A stretch of DNA of 64,000 bases, from positions 2,976,001-3,040,000 of the forward strand of contig NZ_JACBZY010000001.1 of NCBI RefSeq assembly GCF_013408685.1. The letters are read 5' to 3'. Positions 12,328 through 21,938 of the stretch are shown piece by piece. The translations under genes were made by a program, and so were the position numbers. How positions within the stretch are numbered: position 1 is the stretch's first letter; each line of letters starts with the position of its first letter. This DNA comes from Schumannella luteola (GTDB lineage: Bacteria > Actinomycetota > Actinomycetes > Actinomycetales > Microbacteriaceae). The notes below the pieces were generated by a model that saw only the letters and a list, made by a program, of their open reading frames with translations, made no database searches and had not been told where the DNA came from.

Positions 12328-13523
12328 CCCTCGATCGTCGCCGTGCGCAGCGCCTCCGGGATCGCGGCGAGGTAGCCCTCGAGGTTGCGCTTCGTCTCGG
12401 CGACCGAGTCGCCGCCGAACTTCTCGAGCACGGCGTCGGCCACGACGAGCGCGACCATCGCCTCGGCCACGACGCCCGCCGCGGGCACGGCGCAGACGTC
12501 GGAGCGCTGGTGGTGCGCGGCCGCGGCCTCGCCCGTGCTGACGTCGACCGTGCGCAGCGAGTGCGGCACGGTCGCGATCGGCTTCATGCCGGCGCGCACG
12601 CGCAGCACGGTGCCGGTCGACATGCCGCCCTCGGTGCCGCCCGCCCGGTCGCTGACGCGCTCGATCGAGTCGTCGCCGACGACGAGCTCGTCGTGCGCGG
12701 CCGAGCCGCGACGGCGGGTCGTCTCGAAGCCGTCGCCGACCTCGACGCCCTTGATGGCCTGGATGCCCATGAGCGCGCCGGCGAGGCGCGCGTCGAGGCG
12801 GCGGTCGCCGTGCACGTAGCTGCCGAGTCCCGGCGGAACGCCGTAGGCGAGCACCTCGACGACGCCGCCGAGCGTGTCGCCCTCCTTGTGCGCATCATCC
12901 ACCTCGGCGACCATCCGCTCGCTCGTGACGGGATCGAAGCAGCGCAGCGGGTCGGCGTCGAGCGCGGCGACGTCGTCGGGGCGCGGCAGCGGCGCGCCAT
13001 CGGGCACGCGCACGGGGCCGATCGCGAGGGTGTGGCTGACCAGGCGGATGCCGAGCTCGGCCAGGAAGGAGCGAGCGACGGCGCCGAGGGCGACGCGGGC
13101 GGCGGTCTCGCGGGCGCTCGCGCGCTCGAGCACCGGACGGGCCTCGTCGAAGCCGTACTTCTGCATGCCGACGAGGTCGGCGTGACCCGGGCGCGGGCGG
13201 GTGAGCGCGGCGCCGCGGCCGGTCTCGAAGACGCTCGGGTCGACCGGCTCGGGGCTCATCACCTGAGTCCACTTGGGCCACTCGGTGTTGCCGATGCGCA
13301 GGGCGACCGGGCTGCCCATCGACAGCCCGTGACGCACGCCGCCGGAGAGGTTCAGCTCATCCGCCTCGAACTTCATGCGCGCGCCGCGGCCGTAGCCGAG
13401 CTTGCGTCGGGCCAGGTCGGCCCGGATGTCGTCGAGCGACACCGGCACCCCGGCCGGCAGGCCCTCGAGGATGGCCAGCAGTTCGGGGCCGTGGGACTCG
13501 CCCGCGGTCAACCAGCGCAGCAT
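12324..13523 (-). CDS. aroC: chorismate synthase
   Basis: Last shikimate step, EPSP to chorismate with reduced FMN. 399 residues, typical actinobacterial length. It starts [15 protein letters not shown] and carries [15 protein letters not shown] (about 110-124), [12 protein letters not shown] and the C-terminal [17 protein letters not shown]. First gene of the aroC-aroK-aroB-aroQ coupled block; a 113-base gap separates it from aroE upstream. Confidence 0.98.
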   Translation of the reverse strand: MLRWLTAGESHGPELLAILEGLPAGVPVSLDDIRADLARRKLGYGRGARMKFEADELNLSGGVRHGLSMGSPVALRIGNTEWPKWTQVMSPEPVDPSVFETGRGAALTRPRPGHADLVGMQKYGFDEARPVLERASARETAARVALGAVARSFLAELGIRLVSHTLAIGPVRVPDGAPLPRPDDVAALDADPLRCFDPVTSERMVAEVDDAHKEGDTLGGVVEVLAYGVPPGLGSYVHGDRRLDARLAGALMGIQAIKGVEVGDGFETTRRRGSAAHDELVVGDDSIERVSDRAGGTEGGMSTGTVLRVRAGMKPIATVPHSLRTVDVSTGEAAAAHHQRSDVCAVPAAGVVAEAMVALVVADAVLEKFGGDSVAETKRNLEGYLAAIPEALRTATIEG

Positions 13524-13636
13524 GCGATCAGAACTCCATCAGTGCGGCAGACGCGATTTCACCGGCCCGGCGATCGACGCGCGGGCACGCGCTCGATCCT
13601 CCCACAGCCGGGGCGGGGCGGCCGACGGGCGCCGTG

Positions 13637-14440
13637 CTAGCGGTCGACGGCGGCCCGCATCGTGGCGAGCACGGCGGGCTCGTCGGGCAGCGGCACGCTC
13701 GGGTCTCCCGTGCGGAAGATGCGGATCTGCCGCACGGCCTGGTGCAGCAGCATGCCGAGTCCGTGCACGAGCGTGCCCCCGGCCTCCTGCCAGCGCGCCG
13801 CGAGCGGCGTCGGCCAGGGGTGGTAGACGACGTCGAGCAGCAGCTGCTCGCCGCGCAGCGGCGGGACCGCGACGGGGATGTCGGCGCCGCCGGGGATCGT
13901 GCTGACCACCAGGTCGGCGGCGGCGAGGTCGGCGCGATCGAGGGTGACGACCTCGGCGCCGCCGGCGTCGGCGACGCGCTCCGGTGCGCGGGCCGCCAGC
14001 ACGACCTCGGCGCCGAACTCGTGACCGGCCGCGACGGCGCTGCGGGCGGTCGCGCCGCCGCCGAGCACGAGCACGCGGCGCGGGTCCGCTCCCCCGGCCT
14101 CGCGCACCGCATCCACGATCCCTGCGACGTCGGTGTTGAAGACGCGCGGTCCCGCGGGCGTGAGCAGCAGGGTGTTGGCCTGGCCTGTCGCGCGGGCGAC
14201 CGGGTCGACGTCGTCGACCAGCTCGATCAGCCGGCGCTTGAGCGGCATGGTCAGCGAGAGGCCGAGCCACTCCGGGCCGAGCCCGGCGAGGAATCCCTCG
14301 AGCCCGTCCTCGGTGACCTCGTGCCGGTCGTAGTTCCAGTCGAGCCCGAGCACCGCGTACGCGGCCCGATGCATCGCGGGCGACTGCGAGTGCCCGATCG
14401 GCGAGCCCAGCACGGCGAGATGCCGCACCGGTTCAGGCAC
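13637..14440 (-). CDS. aroE: shikimate dehydrogenase
   Basis: NADP-dependent reduction of 3-dehydroshikimate. 267 residues from GTG 14440, the start chosen because it begins right at the family motif (VLGSPIGHSQSPAMHR at about residues 9-24) and has AAGG upstream inside mltG; the longer open frame would add about 20 residues read from mltG codons. Lysine of the active site is in LTMPLKRR, the NADP loop is VLGGGATARS, and GLGMLLHQA closes the domain. It overlaps mltG by 8 bases. Confidence 0.93.
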   Translation of the reverse strand: MPEPVRHLAVLGSPIGHSQSPAMHRAAYAVLGLDWNYDRHEVTEDGLEGFLAGLGPEWLGLSLTMPLKRRLIELVDDVDPVARATGQANTLLLTPAGPRVFNTDVAGIVDAVREAGGADPRRVLVLGGGATARSAVAAGHEFGAEVVLAARAPERVADAGGAEVVTLDRADLAAADLVVSTIPGGADIPVAVPPLRGEQLLLDVVYHPWPTPLAARWQEAGGTLVHGLGMLLHQAVRQIRIFRTGDPSVPLPDEPAVLATMRAAVDR

Positions 14441-15782
14441 AGTAGGCCTTGTTCTCGTCGCTCTGGCGGCACCAGGCCTGCCACTCCTTGACCGCCGCAT
14501 CGTGCTCGGCGATCGTCGTCGAGAAGCGGGTCTCGCCCGTCTTGAGGTTCACGGCGACGAAGTAGAGCCAGGGCCCGGCGGTCGGATGCAGCGCCGAGTC
14601 GATCGCGTCGGCGCCCGGCAGCCCGATCGGCCCGATCGGCAAGCCGTCGTTCGCGTAGGTGTTGTACTTGTTGCTCGCGTCGCCGCGCTCGGCGCCCGTG
14701 GTCGTCACGCGGTCGGTGTGCCCGGTGCCGTAGGCGACGGTCGCATCGGACTGCAGACGCATCCCCTTGTCGAGGCGGTTCTCGAACACCCGCGCGATCT
14801 TGTGCATGTCATCCACGCTCGGACCCGACTCGCGCTGCACGATCGACGCGAGCGTCACGACCTTGAAGCGGTCAGCGGGTGCGACCCCGGCCTTGTCGAG
14901 CCGGGCGTTCATCTCGGCGACGAGCTTCGCCAGCACGTCGTGGGCGGTCACGCCCGGGTCGAAGGTGTACGTCGCCGGGAACAGGAAGCCCTCGATGCTC
15001 GGCGCCTCGGCCGGCACGCCGAGCGCCACGTAGTCCTTCGCCGCCGCCTGGAAGTCGGCGACCGGGATGCCGGTGCCGGCCGACAGCTGCTCGTACGCCG
15101 CCTCGGCGCTGAAGCCCTCGGGGATCAGCACGGTGTTCTGCACCCGGTTCTTCGGATCCTGCAGCGCCGCGAGAGCCGACTTCGCGCTCATCTGCTTCTT
15201 GAGCTTGTAGTTGCCGGGCTCGAAGGAGACGTCGGGGCTCTTGAGCAGCAGGCGGTAGAACGCCGTGTAGGTCTTGGTGACGCCGGCCTTGGTCAGCGTC
15301 GTCGCGACATCCGAGCCGATCTGACCCGACTGGATGGCGATGGTCACCTCGCCGGTGCCCTCGCCCTCGTAGTCGGTGGGCTCGCCGATGCCGAGCACGG
15401 CGTTGATGCGTTCGCCGTACTGGTTGTAGATCACGGCGCCGGTCACCCCGACGCCCGCGATGAAGACGAGCAGCACGACGAGCAGGGCGATGCGGCGACG
15501 ACGACGGGTGCGGCGGCGCTGCTGCTCGCGCGGCGTCAGCGGCTCGCTGCCGCGCCGCCCGCGACGACCGGCGGGTGCGGAGGCCGGCTGCTGCGGGATC
15601 TGCCCCGTGCGCGCCTCCTCGGCGGCGGCGGCGACGCCGATACGCGGTGCTGGGGCGTGCTGCTCGACGCGCTCCGGTCGGGCGGGCTCGGACTGGTCGC
15701 CGGGCTGGAAGATGTCATCCCAACTCGGCTCGCCCGGTGCGGGGCGGCGGGCGTCGTCGTGCGGTCCGGGCTCGTGCGACAC
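14433..15782 (-). CDS. mltG: endolytic peptidoglycan transglycosylase MltG (YceG-like)
   Basis: Cuts nascent peptidoglycan strands and may set their length; acts outside the membrane. 449 residues. A Pro/Ala/Arg-rich cytoplasmic region (1-95) precedes one membrane segment (about 98-118, IALLVVLLVFIAGVGVTGAVI), then LysM-like and catalytic parts. The catalytic Glu sits in ASIVQRESG, followed by ARVFENRLDKGMRLQSDATV and NKYNTYANDGLPIGPIG. GTG 15782 is preceded by GGAAGGA. Lies in the conserved alaS-ruvX-mltG-aroE order. Confidence 0.95.
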   Translation of the reverse strand: MSHEPGPHDDARRPAPGEPSWDDIFQPGDQSEPARPERVEQHAPAPRIGVAAAAEEARTGQIPQQPASAPAGRRGRRGSEPLTPREQQRRRTRRRRRIALLVVLLVFIAGVGVTGAVIYNQYGERINAVLGIGEPTDYEGEGTGEVTIAIQSGQIGSDVATTLTKAGVTKTYTAFYRLLLKSPDVSFEPGNYKLKKQMSAKSALAALQDPKNRVQNTVLIPEGFSAEAAYEQLSAGTGIPVADFQAAAKDYVALGVPAEAPSIEGFLFPATYTFDPGVTAHDVLAKLVAEMNARLDKAGVAPADRFKVVTLASIVQRESGPSVDDMHKIARVFENRLDKGMRLQSDATVAYGTGHTDRVTTTGAERGDASNKYNTYANDGLPIGPIGLPGADAIDSALHPTAGPWLYFVAVNLKTGETRFSTTIAEHDAAVKEWQAWCRQSDENKAYCA

Positions 15783-15784
15783 GG

Positions 15785-16273
15785 TCAGCTTCCTTCCGGG
15801 GGCACCGGGGATCCCGGCACTCGGCCCGACGCGCGTTCGGCGTCGAGCGCGGTCTGCAGGATGATAACAGCGGCCGCCTGGTCGACGACGGGCCGCTGCT
15901 TGCGGGCCTTCTTGCCGCTCTCGCGCAGCTGACGCTGGGCGGTGACGGTCGACATCCGCTCGTCGACCAGCACCACGGGGATGCCGGAGCCGCCGTCCGG
16001 GCTGGTGACGGACGCGAGCGCGGTCGCGATCTCGGCCGCCAGAGCGCGCGCGTCGTCGGTCGACGGCGTGTCGGCTCCCGAGAGCGAGAGCGGCAGCCCG
16101 ACGACGACCTCGATCGGCGTGTACTCGTCGACGATCGCCCGCAGCGCCGCGACCGTGCGCTCGTCGCGCGGCACGGTCTCGACGGGCGTCGCGATCAGCC
16201 CGTCGAGATCGCAGGTGGCCACGCCGACGCGCGCCCGCCCGACGTCGATGCCGAGCCGACGGCCACGACGCAC
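15785..16273 (-). CDS. ruvX: RuvX/YqgF-family putative Holliday junction resolvase / pre-16S rRNA nuclease
   Basis: RNase H-fold nuclease; in E. coli YqgF matures the 16S rRNA 5' end. 162 residues from GTG 16273, two bases after the alaS stop. Metal-site motifs: LGIDVGRARVGVA (first Asp, about 8-20), VVVGLPLSLSG, LVDERMSTVTAQ (Glu) and VVDQAAAVIILQ (last Asp). An insertion SPDGGSG near residue 110 is slightly longer than usual. The stop is two bases before mltG. Confidence 0.93.
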   Translation of the reverse strand: MRRGRRLGIDVGRARVGVATCDLDGLIATPVETVPRDERTVAALRAIVDEYTPIEVVVGLPLSLSGADTPSTDDARALAAEIATALASVTSPDGGSGIPVVLVDERMSTVTAQRQLRESGKKARKQRPVVDQAAAVIILQTALDAERASGRVPGSPVPPEGS

Positions 16274-16275
16274 GC

Positions 16276-18933
16276 TCAGCCCTCCAGGGCCCGGCGCAGC
16301 GCCTCGACCGCCGCGGGAACCGCGGTCACGTCGGTGCCGCCGCCCTGGGCGAGGTCGTCCTTGCCGCCGCCGCCGCCGCCGAGCACGCCCGCGGCCTGCT
16401 TGACGAGGGCGCCGGCCTTGACGCCGGCGTCGCGCGCGGCCGGGTTCGTCGCCACGACGACCGAGGGGCGCTCTCCGACGCGGGCGAGCAGCGCCACGAC
16501 CGCCGAGTCGCTGCCCAGGCGCTCGCGCACCTGCTGGGCCAGCTGACGCAGCTCGTCGGCCGAGGCCAGCTCGCCGAGATCCTCGACCACCGCGGTGTGC
16601 GCGCCGAGACGCGTCGCACCCTGCGCGAGCGCTGGCACGCGGTCGGCCAGCTTGCTCGCCTCGAAGGCGGCGATCTTCTTCTCGGCCGCCTTGAGGTTCG
16701 CCACCAGCTCGGCGATGCGGTCGGGCAGCTGCTCGCGCGGCGTCTTCAGCGACGACGACAGCGCGCCGACGATCGAGCGCTCGACCGCGAGGTCGCGGAA
16801 GGCGTCGGCCCCGACGAGCGCCTCGACGCGGCGGTTGGTCGAGCCGATCGACGACTCGCTGACCAGGTTGATCAGGCCCACCTGCGCCGAGCTCGACACG
16901 TGCGTGCCCGCGCACAGCTCCCGCGACCAGGGGCCGCCGATGTCGACCATGCGCACGGTGTCGCCGTACTTCTCGCCGAACAGCGCCATCGCGCCCGCGG
17001 CGCGCGCCTCGTCGAGCGGCAGCACGCGCGTGACGACCTCGAGGTCCTGGCGGATCGCGTTGTTGGCGATCTCCTCGATCTCGGTGCGCGTCTCGGGGCT
17101 CAGCGACTGACTCCACGAGAAGTCGAGGCGCATGTAGCCGGCCTTGTTGAACGAGCCCGCCTGGTGCGCCTGCTGCCCGAGCGTCTGACGCAGGGCCGCG
17201 TGGATGAGGTGGGTCGCCGAGTGCGCCTGGGTCGCCCCGCGACGGTAGTCGGCATCCACGATGCTCGTCGCGGCGTCGCCGACGCCGACCTCGCCCGAGC
17301 GCACCTGCACGGTGTGACTGATGAGGCCCTTGACCGGGCGCTGCACGTCGAGCACCTCGAGCTCGAAGCCCGCGCCCACGATCGTGCCGGCGTCGGCCGA
17401 CTGACCGCCCGACTCGGGGTAGAGCGACGTCTCGGCGAGGATCACCTCGGCGATGTCGCCCGCGACGGCCTTGTTCACGGCGACGCCGTCGACCAGGAGG
17501 CCGAGGATGCTCGTCTCCGTCTCGAGGTAGTCGTAGCCGGTGAAGGTCGTCTCGCCCTGCGCGCGGAAGTCGGAGTAGACGGTGAGATCGGCGATCGCCT
17601 TCTTGCGGTTCTTCGCGTCGGCCTTCGCGCGGTCGCGCTGCTCCTGCATGAGCGTGTCGAACGCGGTGCGGTCGACGCTCAGCCCGGCCTCCTCGGCCAT
17701 CTCGAGCGTCAGGTCGATCGGGAAGCCGAAGCTGTCGTGCAGCAGGAACGCCGTGTCGCCCGGCAGCACCGCCGATCCGACCTTCTTGGTGTCCTGCACC
17801 GCGACGTCGAGGATCGTCGTGCCGCCGGCGAGGGTGCGCAGGAAGGTCTCCTCCTCCGCGAACGCCATGCCGGAGGTGCGGGCCCACTCCTCGGCGACAT
17901 CCGGGTACGCCGGCGCCATCGCGTCGCGCGAGGCGGCGAAGAGCTCCGGGAAGCTCGCGGTGTCGTAGCCGAGCAGACGCATCGCGCGGATCGTGCGGCG
18001 CATGAGGCGGCGCAGCACGTAGCCGCGGCCCTCGTTCGACGGGCTCACGCCATCCGTCATGAGCATGAGCGACGAGCGCACGTGGTCGGCGATCACGCGC
18101 ATGCGCACGTCGTCTTCGTGGTCGGCGCCGTAGCGGCGGCCCGACAGCTGCGAGGCCACGTCGAGAACCGGGCGCACCTGATCGATCTCGTACATGTTGT
18201 CGACGCCCTGCAGCAGGAACGCGACGCGCTCCATGCCCATGCCGGTGTCGATGTTCTTCTTCGGCAGCTCGCCGACGATGTCGAAGTCGATCTTCGAGCG
18301 CACGTTCTGGATCGCGTACTGCATGAAGACGAGATTCCAGATCTCGACGTAGCGGTCGTCGTCCGTCGCCGGGCCGCCGTCGACGCCGTACGCCGGGCCG
18401 CGGTCGAAGAAGATCTCCGAGCAGGGGCCCGCGGGGCCGGGCTGGCCGGTCGACCAGTAGTTGCTGTCGCGCCCGAGTCGCTGGATGCGCTCCTCCGGCA
18501 GGCCGGCGATCTTGCGCCAGAGCTGGATCGCCTCGTCGTCGTCTTCGTAGACCGTGACCCAGAGGTCCTTCTCCTGGAAGCCGAAGCCGCCGTCCGCCTG
18601 GCTGCTCGTGAGCAGGTCCCAGGCGTAGGTGATGGCGCCCTCCTTGAAGTAGTCGCCGAAGGAGAAGTTGCCGTTCATCTGGAAGAACGTGCCGTGCCGA
18701 GGGGTCTTGCCGACCTCCTCGATGTCGTTCGTGCGGATCACCTTCTGCACGCTCGTCGCGCGCGGGTACGGCGACGGCACCACACCGGTGAGGTACGGGA
18801 TGAACGGCACCATGCCGGCCACGGTGAACAGCAGCGACGGGTCGTCGCTGACCAGCGAGGCGGAGGGGACGACGGTGTGGCCGCGCTCTCCGAAGTAGGT
18901 GAGCCAGCGGCGTTGGATTTCAGCGGTCTGCAC
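16276..18933 (-). CDS. alaS: alanyl-tRNA synthetase
   Basis: 885 residues, complete. Domain order: class II catalytic core (1-240; TSVQKVIRTNDIEEVGKTPR), tRNA-recognition helices, editing domain with HSATHLIHAAL and the CAGTHV zinc site (about 560-680), coiled-coil and Gly-rich GGGGGKDD motif of the C-Ala domain at the very end. Lies downstream of a small membrane-protein gene and upstream of ruvX. Confidence 0.98.
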   Translation of the reverse strand: MQTAEIQRRWLTYFGERGHTVVPSASLVSDDPSLLFTVAGMVPFIPYLTGVVPSPYPRATSVQKVIRTNDIEEVGKTPRHGTFFQMNGNFSFGDYFKEGAITYAWDLLTSSQADGGFGFQEKDLWVTVYEDDDEAIQLWRKIAGLPEERIQRLGRDSNYWSTGQPGPAGPCSEIFFDRGPAYGVDGGPATDDDRYVEIWNLVFMQYAIQNVRSKIDFDIVGELPKKNIDTGMGMERVAFLLQGVDNMYEIDQVRPVLDVASQLSGRRYGADHEDDVRMRVIADHVRSSLMLMTDGVSPSNEGRGYVLRRLMRRTIRAMRLLGYDTASFPELFAASRDAMAPAYPDVAEEWARTSGMAFAEEETFLRTLAGGTTILDVAVQDTKKVGSAVLPGDTAFLLHDSFGFPIDLTLEMAEEAGLSVDRTAFDTLMQEQRDRAKADAKNRKKAIADLTVYSDFRAQGETTFTGYDYLETETSILGLLVDGVAVNKAVAGDIAEVILAETSLYPESGGQSADAGTIVGAGFELEVLDVQRPVKGLISHTVQVRSGEVGVGDAATSIVDADYRRGATQAHSATHLIHAALRQTLGQQAHQAGSFNKAGYMRLDFSWSQSLSPETRTEIEEIANNAIRQDLEVVTRVLPLDEARAAGAMALFGEKYGDTVRMVDIGGPWSRELCAGTHVSSSAQVGLINLVSESSIGSTNRRVEALVGADAFRDLAVERSIVGALSSSLKTPREQLPDRIAELVANLKAAEKKIAAFEASKLADRVPALAQGATRLGAHTAVVEDLGELASADELRQLAQQVRERLGSDSAVVALLARVGERPSVVVATNPAARDAGVKAGALVKQAAGVLGGGGGGKDDLAQGGGTDVTAVPAAVEALRRALEG

Positions 18934-19046
18934 AGGGATTCCCGGTTCGGTGGTGCGGTGTCGGAGCGAGGCGGCCGCGCGGCGCGGCGCGGCGGCGACG
19001 GAGCTCTCGGTGGCGGAGGTTTCAGGTTGTCAGATGGAGCGCGGTC

Positions 19047-19274
19047 TCACTTCAGGCGCTTCGTGATGTCGGCGATCGCGTCCTCGGCATCGTGGATCGA
19101 GTCACGCAGCTCGGCCTCGCGCGAGCGGTAGCCGTCGACCACGGCGGCGCCGAAGCCGCGCGTCTTCTCGTCGATCTCGTCGAACAGGGCGCGGCCCTGC
19201 GGGGTGCGGGAGACGTAGTGGGCGGCGGCGAAACCCGCAGCCACGCCGACGATCAGCCAGAACGCGCTCTTCAT
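19047..19274 (-). CDS. small YtxH-like membrane protein
   Basis: 75 residues: an N-terminal hydrophobic segment (about 4-20, AFWLIVGVAAGFAAAHYV) then a charged helical region likely to form a coiled coil (DEIDEKTRGFGAAVVDGYRSR to DITKRLK, in pieces). ATG 19274 has AGGAG upstream. In many actinobacteria a small protein of this type lies between rpsD and alaS. Function unknown. Confidence 0.85.
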   Translation of the reverse strand: MKSAFWLIVGVAAGFAAAHYVSRTPQGRALFDEIDEKTRGFGAAVVDGYRSREAELRDSIHDAEDAIADITKRLK

Positions 19275-19332
19275 GAGACTCTCCTCAGCTCTCGGGGGCG
19301 CCGCGGGACCACGGCGGATTCGATCGGGGATC

Positions 19333-19338
19333 AGCCTA
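19333..19338 (-). promoter_or_regulatory. candidate -10 element upstream of the YtxH-like gene and alaS
   Basis: TAGGCT on the minus strand, inside TAATAGGCT, about 60 bases before ATG 19274. Confidence 0.4.
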
Positions 19339-19451
19339 TTACGCGCGCTCTGCGCGGGCTCTCGACGGCGGACGCGGGACGGCTGAGCGTCCTCTCACGA
19401 CGGGATCCAGGATGCGCGAGGCGGCTGATCGGACGGGGCGACGACGAGACG

Positions 19452-19485
19452 ACGAAGGCCCCCGGATCTCTCCGGGGGCCTTCGT
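19452..19485 (-). terminator. rpsD terminator
   Basis: Perfect 15-bp stem (arm ACGAAGGCCCCCGGA, 19452-19466, with 19471-19485) and TCTC loop, 36 bases after the rpsD stop. GC-rich, no T-run, as usual in actinobacteria. Confidence 0.8.
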
Positions 19486-19520
19486 GCCGTGCTGAGCGGC
19501 GGTTCGCTGGGCGAAGCTGC

Positions 19521-20150
19521 TTAGCGGGCGGCGTAGTACTCGACGACGAGCTGCACCTCGGCGGTCACGGGGACCTCCGCGCGCTTCGGGCGACGCACGA
19601 GGCGCGCCTGCAGCTTGTCGAGCTCGACCTCGAGGTAGCCCGGAACCGGGGGCAGCACCTCGGCGTGACCGCCGGCGGCCGCCACCTGGAAGGGCTCGGT
19701 GCCCTCGCTCTTGGGCTTGACGTGGATGAGCTGGCCCGGCTTCACGCGGAACGACGGGCGGTCGACGAGCTGGCCGTCGACCATGATGTGGCGGTGCACG
19801 ACGAGCTGGCGAGCCTGCGCGGTGGTGCGGGCGAAGCCGGCACGCAGCACGAGGGCGTCGAGGCGCATCTCGAGCAGCTCGACCAGGTTCTCACCGGTCA
19901 GGCCCTGGGTGCGACGCGCCTCGTTGAAGACGATGCGCAGCTGCTTCTCGCGGATGCCGTACTGCTCGCGCAGACGCTGCTTCTCGCGCAGACGGACGGC
20001 GTAGTCGCTGTCGGTGCGGCGCTTGGTGCGGCCGTGCTGACCCGGGGCGTAGGGGCGCTTCTCGAGGTAGCGCGCGGCCTTCGGGGTCAGCGCGACGCCG
20101 AGGGCGCGCGACAGGCGGACCTTGCGGCGGTCCTGGGACTTGGTGGTCAC
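19521..20150 (-). CDS. rpsD: 30S ribosomal protein S4
   Basis: Primary 16S rRNA-binding protein that nucleates 30S assembly. 209 residues. N-terminal S4 domain without the Cys zinc cluster (C-minus form), KRRTDSDYAVRLREKQRLR, then the S4 RNA-binding domain MRLDALVLRAGFARTTAQAR and HRHIMVDGQLVDRPSFRVKP. GTG 20150 follows AAGGA. Free-standing gene with its own terminator; a leader palindrome at 20200-20215 may be regulatory. Confidence 0.98.
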   Translation of the reverse strand: MTTKSQDRRKVRLSRALGVALTPKAARYLEKRPYAPGQHGRTKRRTDSDYAVRLREKQRLREQYGIREKQLRIVFNEARRTQGLTGENLVELLEMRLDALVLRAGFARTTAQARQLVVHRHIMVDGQLVDRPSFRVKPGQLIHVKPKSEGTEPFQVAAAGGHAEVLPPVPGYLEVELDKLQARLVRRPKRAEVPVTAEVQLVVEYYAAR

Positions 20151-20199
20151 GAAGAGTGTCCTTCTTGTTGTCTCGAACGATGGGAATCACGGCCGCTCA

Positions 20200-20215
20200 C
20201 GCGTCCGCGGACGCG
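20200..20215. promoter_or_regulatory. palindrome in the rpsD leader
   Basis: Perfect 16-bp palindrome CGCGTCCGCGGACGCG, 50 bases before the rpsD start, able to form a GC-rich hairpin in the leader. S4 is known to repress its own operon in other bacteria; a link here is a guess. Confidence 0.3.
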
Positions 20216-20328
20216 CGCAACGGAGGATCCGTGCGAAGAGAGGGTGTGGACCACGGTGGGCGCCCGGCTACAGAGCAGATCCACCTCGACCGGCGATCTC
20301 CCACGCAGCCGCACGGGGAGACCAGGTT

Positions 20329-21780
20329 TCAGGCCTCCGGAAGCTTAGCAGAGCCCTCGTCGGTCGACGACGCGCCTCCGGCATCCGATTCGGTGTCGAC
20401 GGAGGGGGAATCAGCTGCCGGCTCGGCGGGCTTCTCACGCGCCGGCATCGGCCGGCCCTCGATCACCGCGCGCAGCCGTTCGAGGCGCGGGCCGACCTCG
20501 CGCTCGTGCCCGTTGCCGGTGGGCGTGTAGTAGCGGGTGCCGACGAGCTCGTCGGGCAGGTACTGCTGCTCGGCCACGCCGAAGGGCGCGTCGTGGGCGT
20601 AGCGGTAGCCCTGCCCGTGACCGAGCCGCTTCGCTCCGGGGTAGTGCGCGTCGCGCAGGTGCTTCGGCACCCGGCCGATGCGGCCCGCCTTCACATCGGC
20701 GATCGCCGCGTTGATGCCGTTGTACGAGGCATTCGACTTCGGCGCCGTCGCGAGGTAGACGACCGCCTCGGCGAGCGGGATGCGCCCCTCGGGCATGCCG
20801 ATCATCTGCACGGCCTCGGCGGCGGCGACCGCGATCGGCAGCGCCTGCGGGTCGGCCATGCCGATGTCCTCGGCGGCGGAGATGATGACGCGGCGGGCGA
20901 TGAAGCGCGGGTCCTCCCCCGCCTCGATCATGCGCGCCAGGTAGTGCAGCGCCGCATCCACGTCGCTGCCGCGCACGCTCTTGATGAAGGCGCTGATCAC
21001 GTCGTAGTGCTCGTCGCCGTTGCGGTCGTAGCGCAGCAGCGCGCGATCGACGCTCGCCGCGACGATGTCGGCCGTCACGACCGGCTTCTCCCCCTCGGGC
21101 GTCTGCGACGCCGCGGAGCCCGCCGAGGCCTCGAGCGCGGTCAGGGCGCGCCGGGCATCCCCCGAGGCCAGGCGGACCAGCGCCGCCCGCGCCTCGTCGT
21201 CGACCTCGACGACGCCGCGCAGCCCGCGCTGATCGGTGATCGCGCGCTCGATGAGCAGGGCGAGATCGTCGTCGTCGAGCTGCTGCAGGGTCAGCAGCAG
21301 CGAGCGCGAGAGCAGCGGCGAGATCACCGAGAACGAGGGGTTCTCGGTCGTCGCGGCGACGAGCGTGACCCAGCCGTTCTCGACGCCGGGCAGCAGTCCG
21401 TCTTGCTGGGCCTTGGTGAAGCGGTGGATCTCGTCGAGGAAGAGCACGGTCGAGACGCCGTAGAGATCGCGGTTGGTCTGCGCGTCGACCATGACCTGCC
21501 GCACGTCCTTGACGCCGGCCGTGACCGCCGAGAGCTCGACGAAGCGGCGACCCGAGCTGTGCGCGATCGCCTGAGCGAGCGTCGTCTTGCCGGTGCCGGG
21601 AGGCCCCCAGAGGATGACGGAGACCGCCCCGGAGGTGCCGCTCGTGTCGTTCGCCAGGTTCACCAGCGGCGAGCCCGGGCGCAGCAGATGCTTCTGTCCG
21701 GCGACCTCGTCGAGGGAAGTCGGACGCATCCGCACCGCCAGCGGGGTCGATCCGGCGAAGAGCCCCTGCTGGCTGGCCAT
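20329..21780 (-). CDS. rarA: replication-associated recombination protein A (MgsA/RarA-type AAA+ ATPase)
   Basis: Clamp-loader-like AAA+ ATPase acting at stalled replication forks. 483 residues. Walker [12 protein letters not shown] near residue 60, Walker [10 protein letters not shown] near 118, sensor ENPSF, then the tetramerisation part with [20 protein letters not shown] and [11 protein letters not shown]. The last ~40 residues are an Ala/Glu/Ser-rich tail beyond the usual end. The start codon is placed at ATG 21780 by a -10 element six bases upstream. Confidence 0.95.
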   Translation of the reverse strand: MASQQGLFAGSTPLAVRMRPTSLDEVAGQKHLLRPGSPLVNLANDTSGTSGAVSVILWGPPGTGKTTLAQAIAHSSGRRFVELSAVTAGVKDVRQVMVDAQTNRDLYGVSTVLFLDEIHRFTKAQQDGLLPGVENGWVTLVAATTENPSFSVISPLLSRSLLLTLQQLDDDDLALLIERAITDQRGLRGVVEVDDEARAALVRLASGDARRALTALEASAGSAASQTPEGEKPVVTADIVAASVDRALLRYDRNGDEHYDVISAFIKSVRGSDVDAALHYLARMIEAGEDPRFIARRVIISAAEDIGMADPQALPIAVAAAEAVQMIGMPEGRIPLAEAVVYLATAPKSNASYNGINAAIADVKAGRIGRVPKHLRDAHYPGAKRLGHGQGYRYAHDAPFGVAEQQYLPDELVGTRYYTPTGNGHEREVGPRLERLRAVIEGRPMPAREKPAEPAADSPSVDTESDAGGASSTDEGSAKLPEA

Positions 21781-21786
21781 GTCTCC

Positions 21787-21792
21787 ACGCTA
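21787..21792 (-). promoter_or_regulatory. -10 element, leaderless promoter of rarA
   Basis: TAGCGT on the minus strand ends six bases before ATG 21780. Confidence 0.5.
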
Positions 21793-21886
21793 CAGGCGAC
21801 GGCCGACAGCGTTCGGCGACGCCCGCATCCGCCGCCCGACCGCGCCGTGCGGCGACGTGGTGCAGGGATGTCGAGCGCGGCTTGGT

Positions 21887-21892
21887 TAGAGT
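21887..21892 (+). promoter_or_regulatory. candidate -10 element of the cyclophilin gene
   Basis: TAGAGT on the plus strand, about 47 bases before GTG 21939, divergent from the rarA promoter. Confidence 0.4.
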
Positions 21893-21938
21893 TCTCGGTG
21901 GCCGCGATGACCGCGGCCACGACGACACGGGAGGTCCG

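Noticed and set aside
16597-19131. 844-residue plus-strand frame opposite alaS
   Set aside because: Antisense of alaS; same low-complexity Arg/Asp/Val composition.
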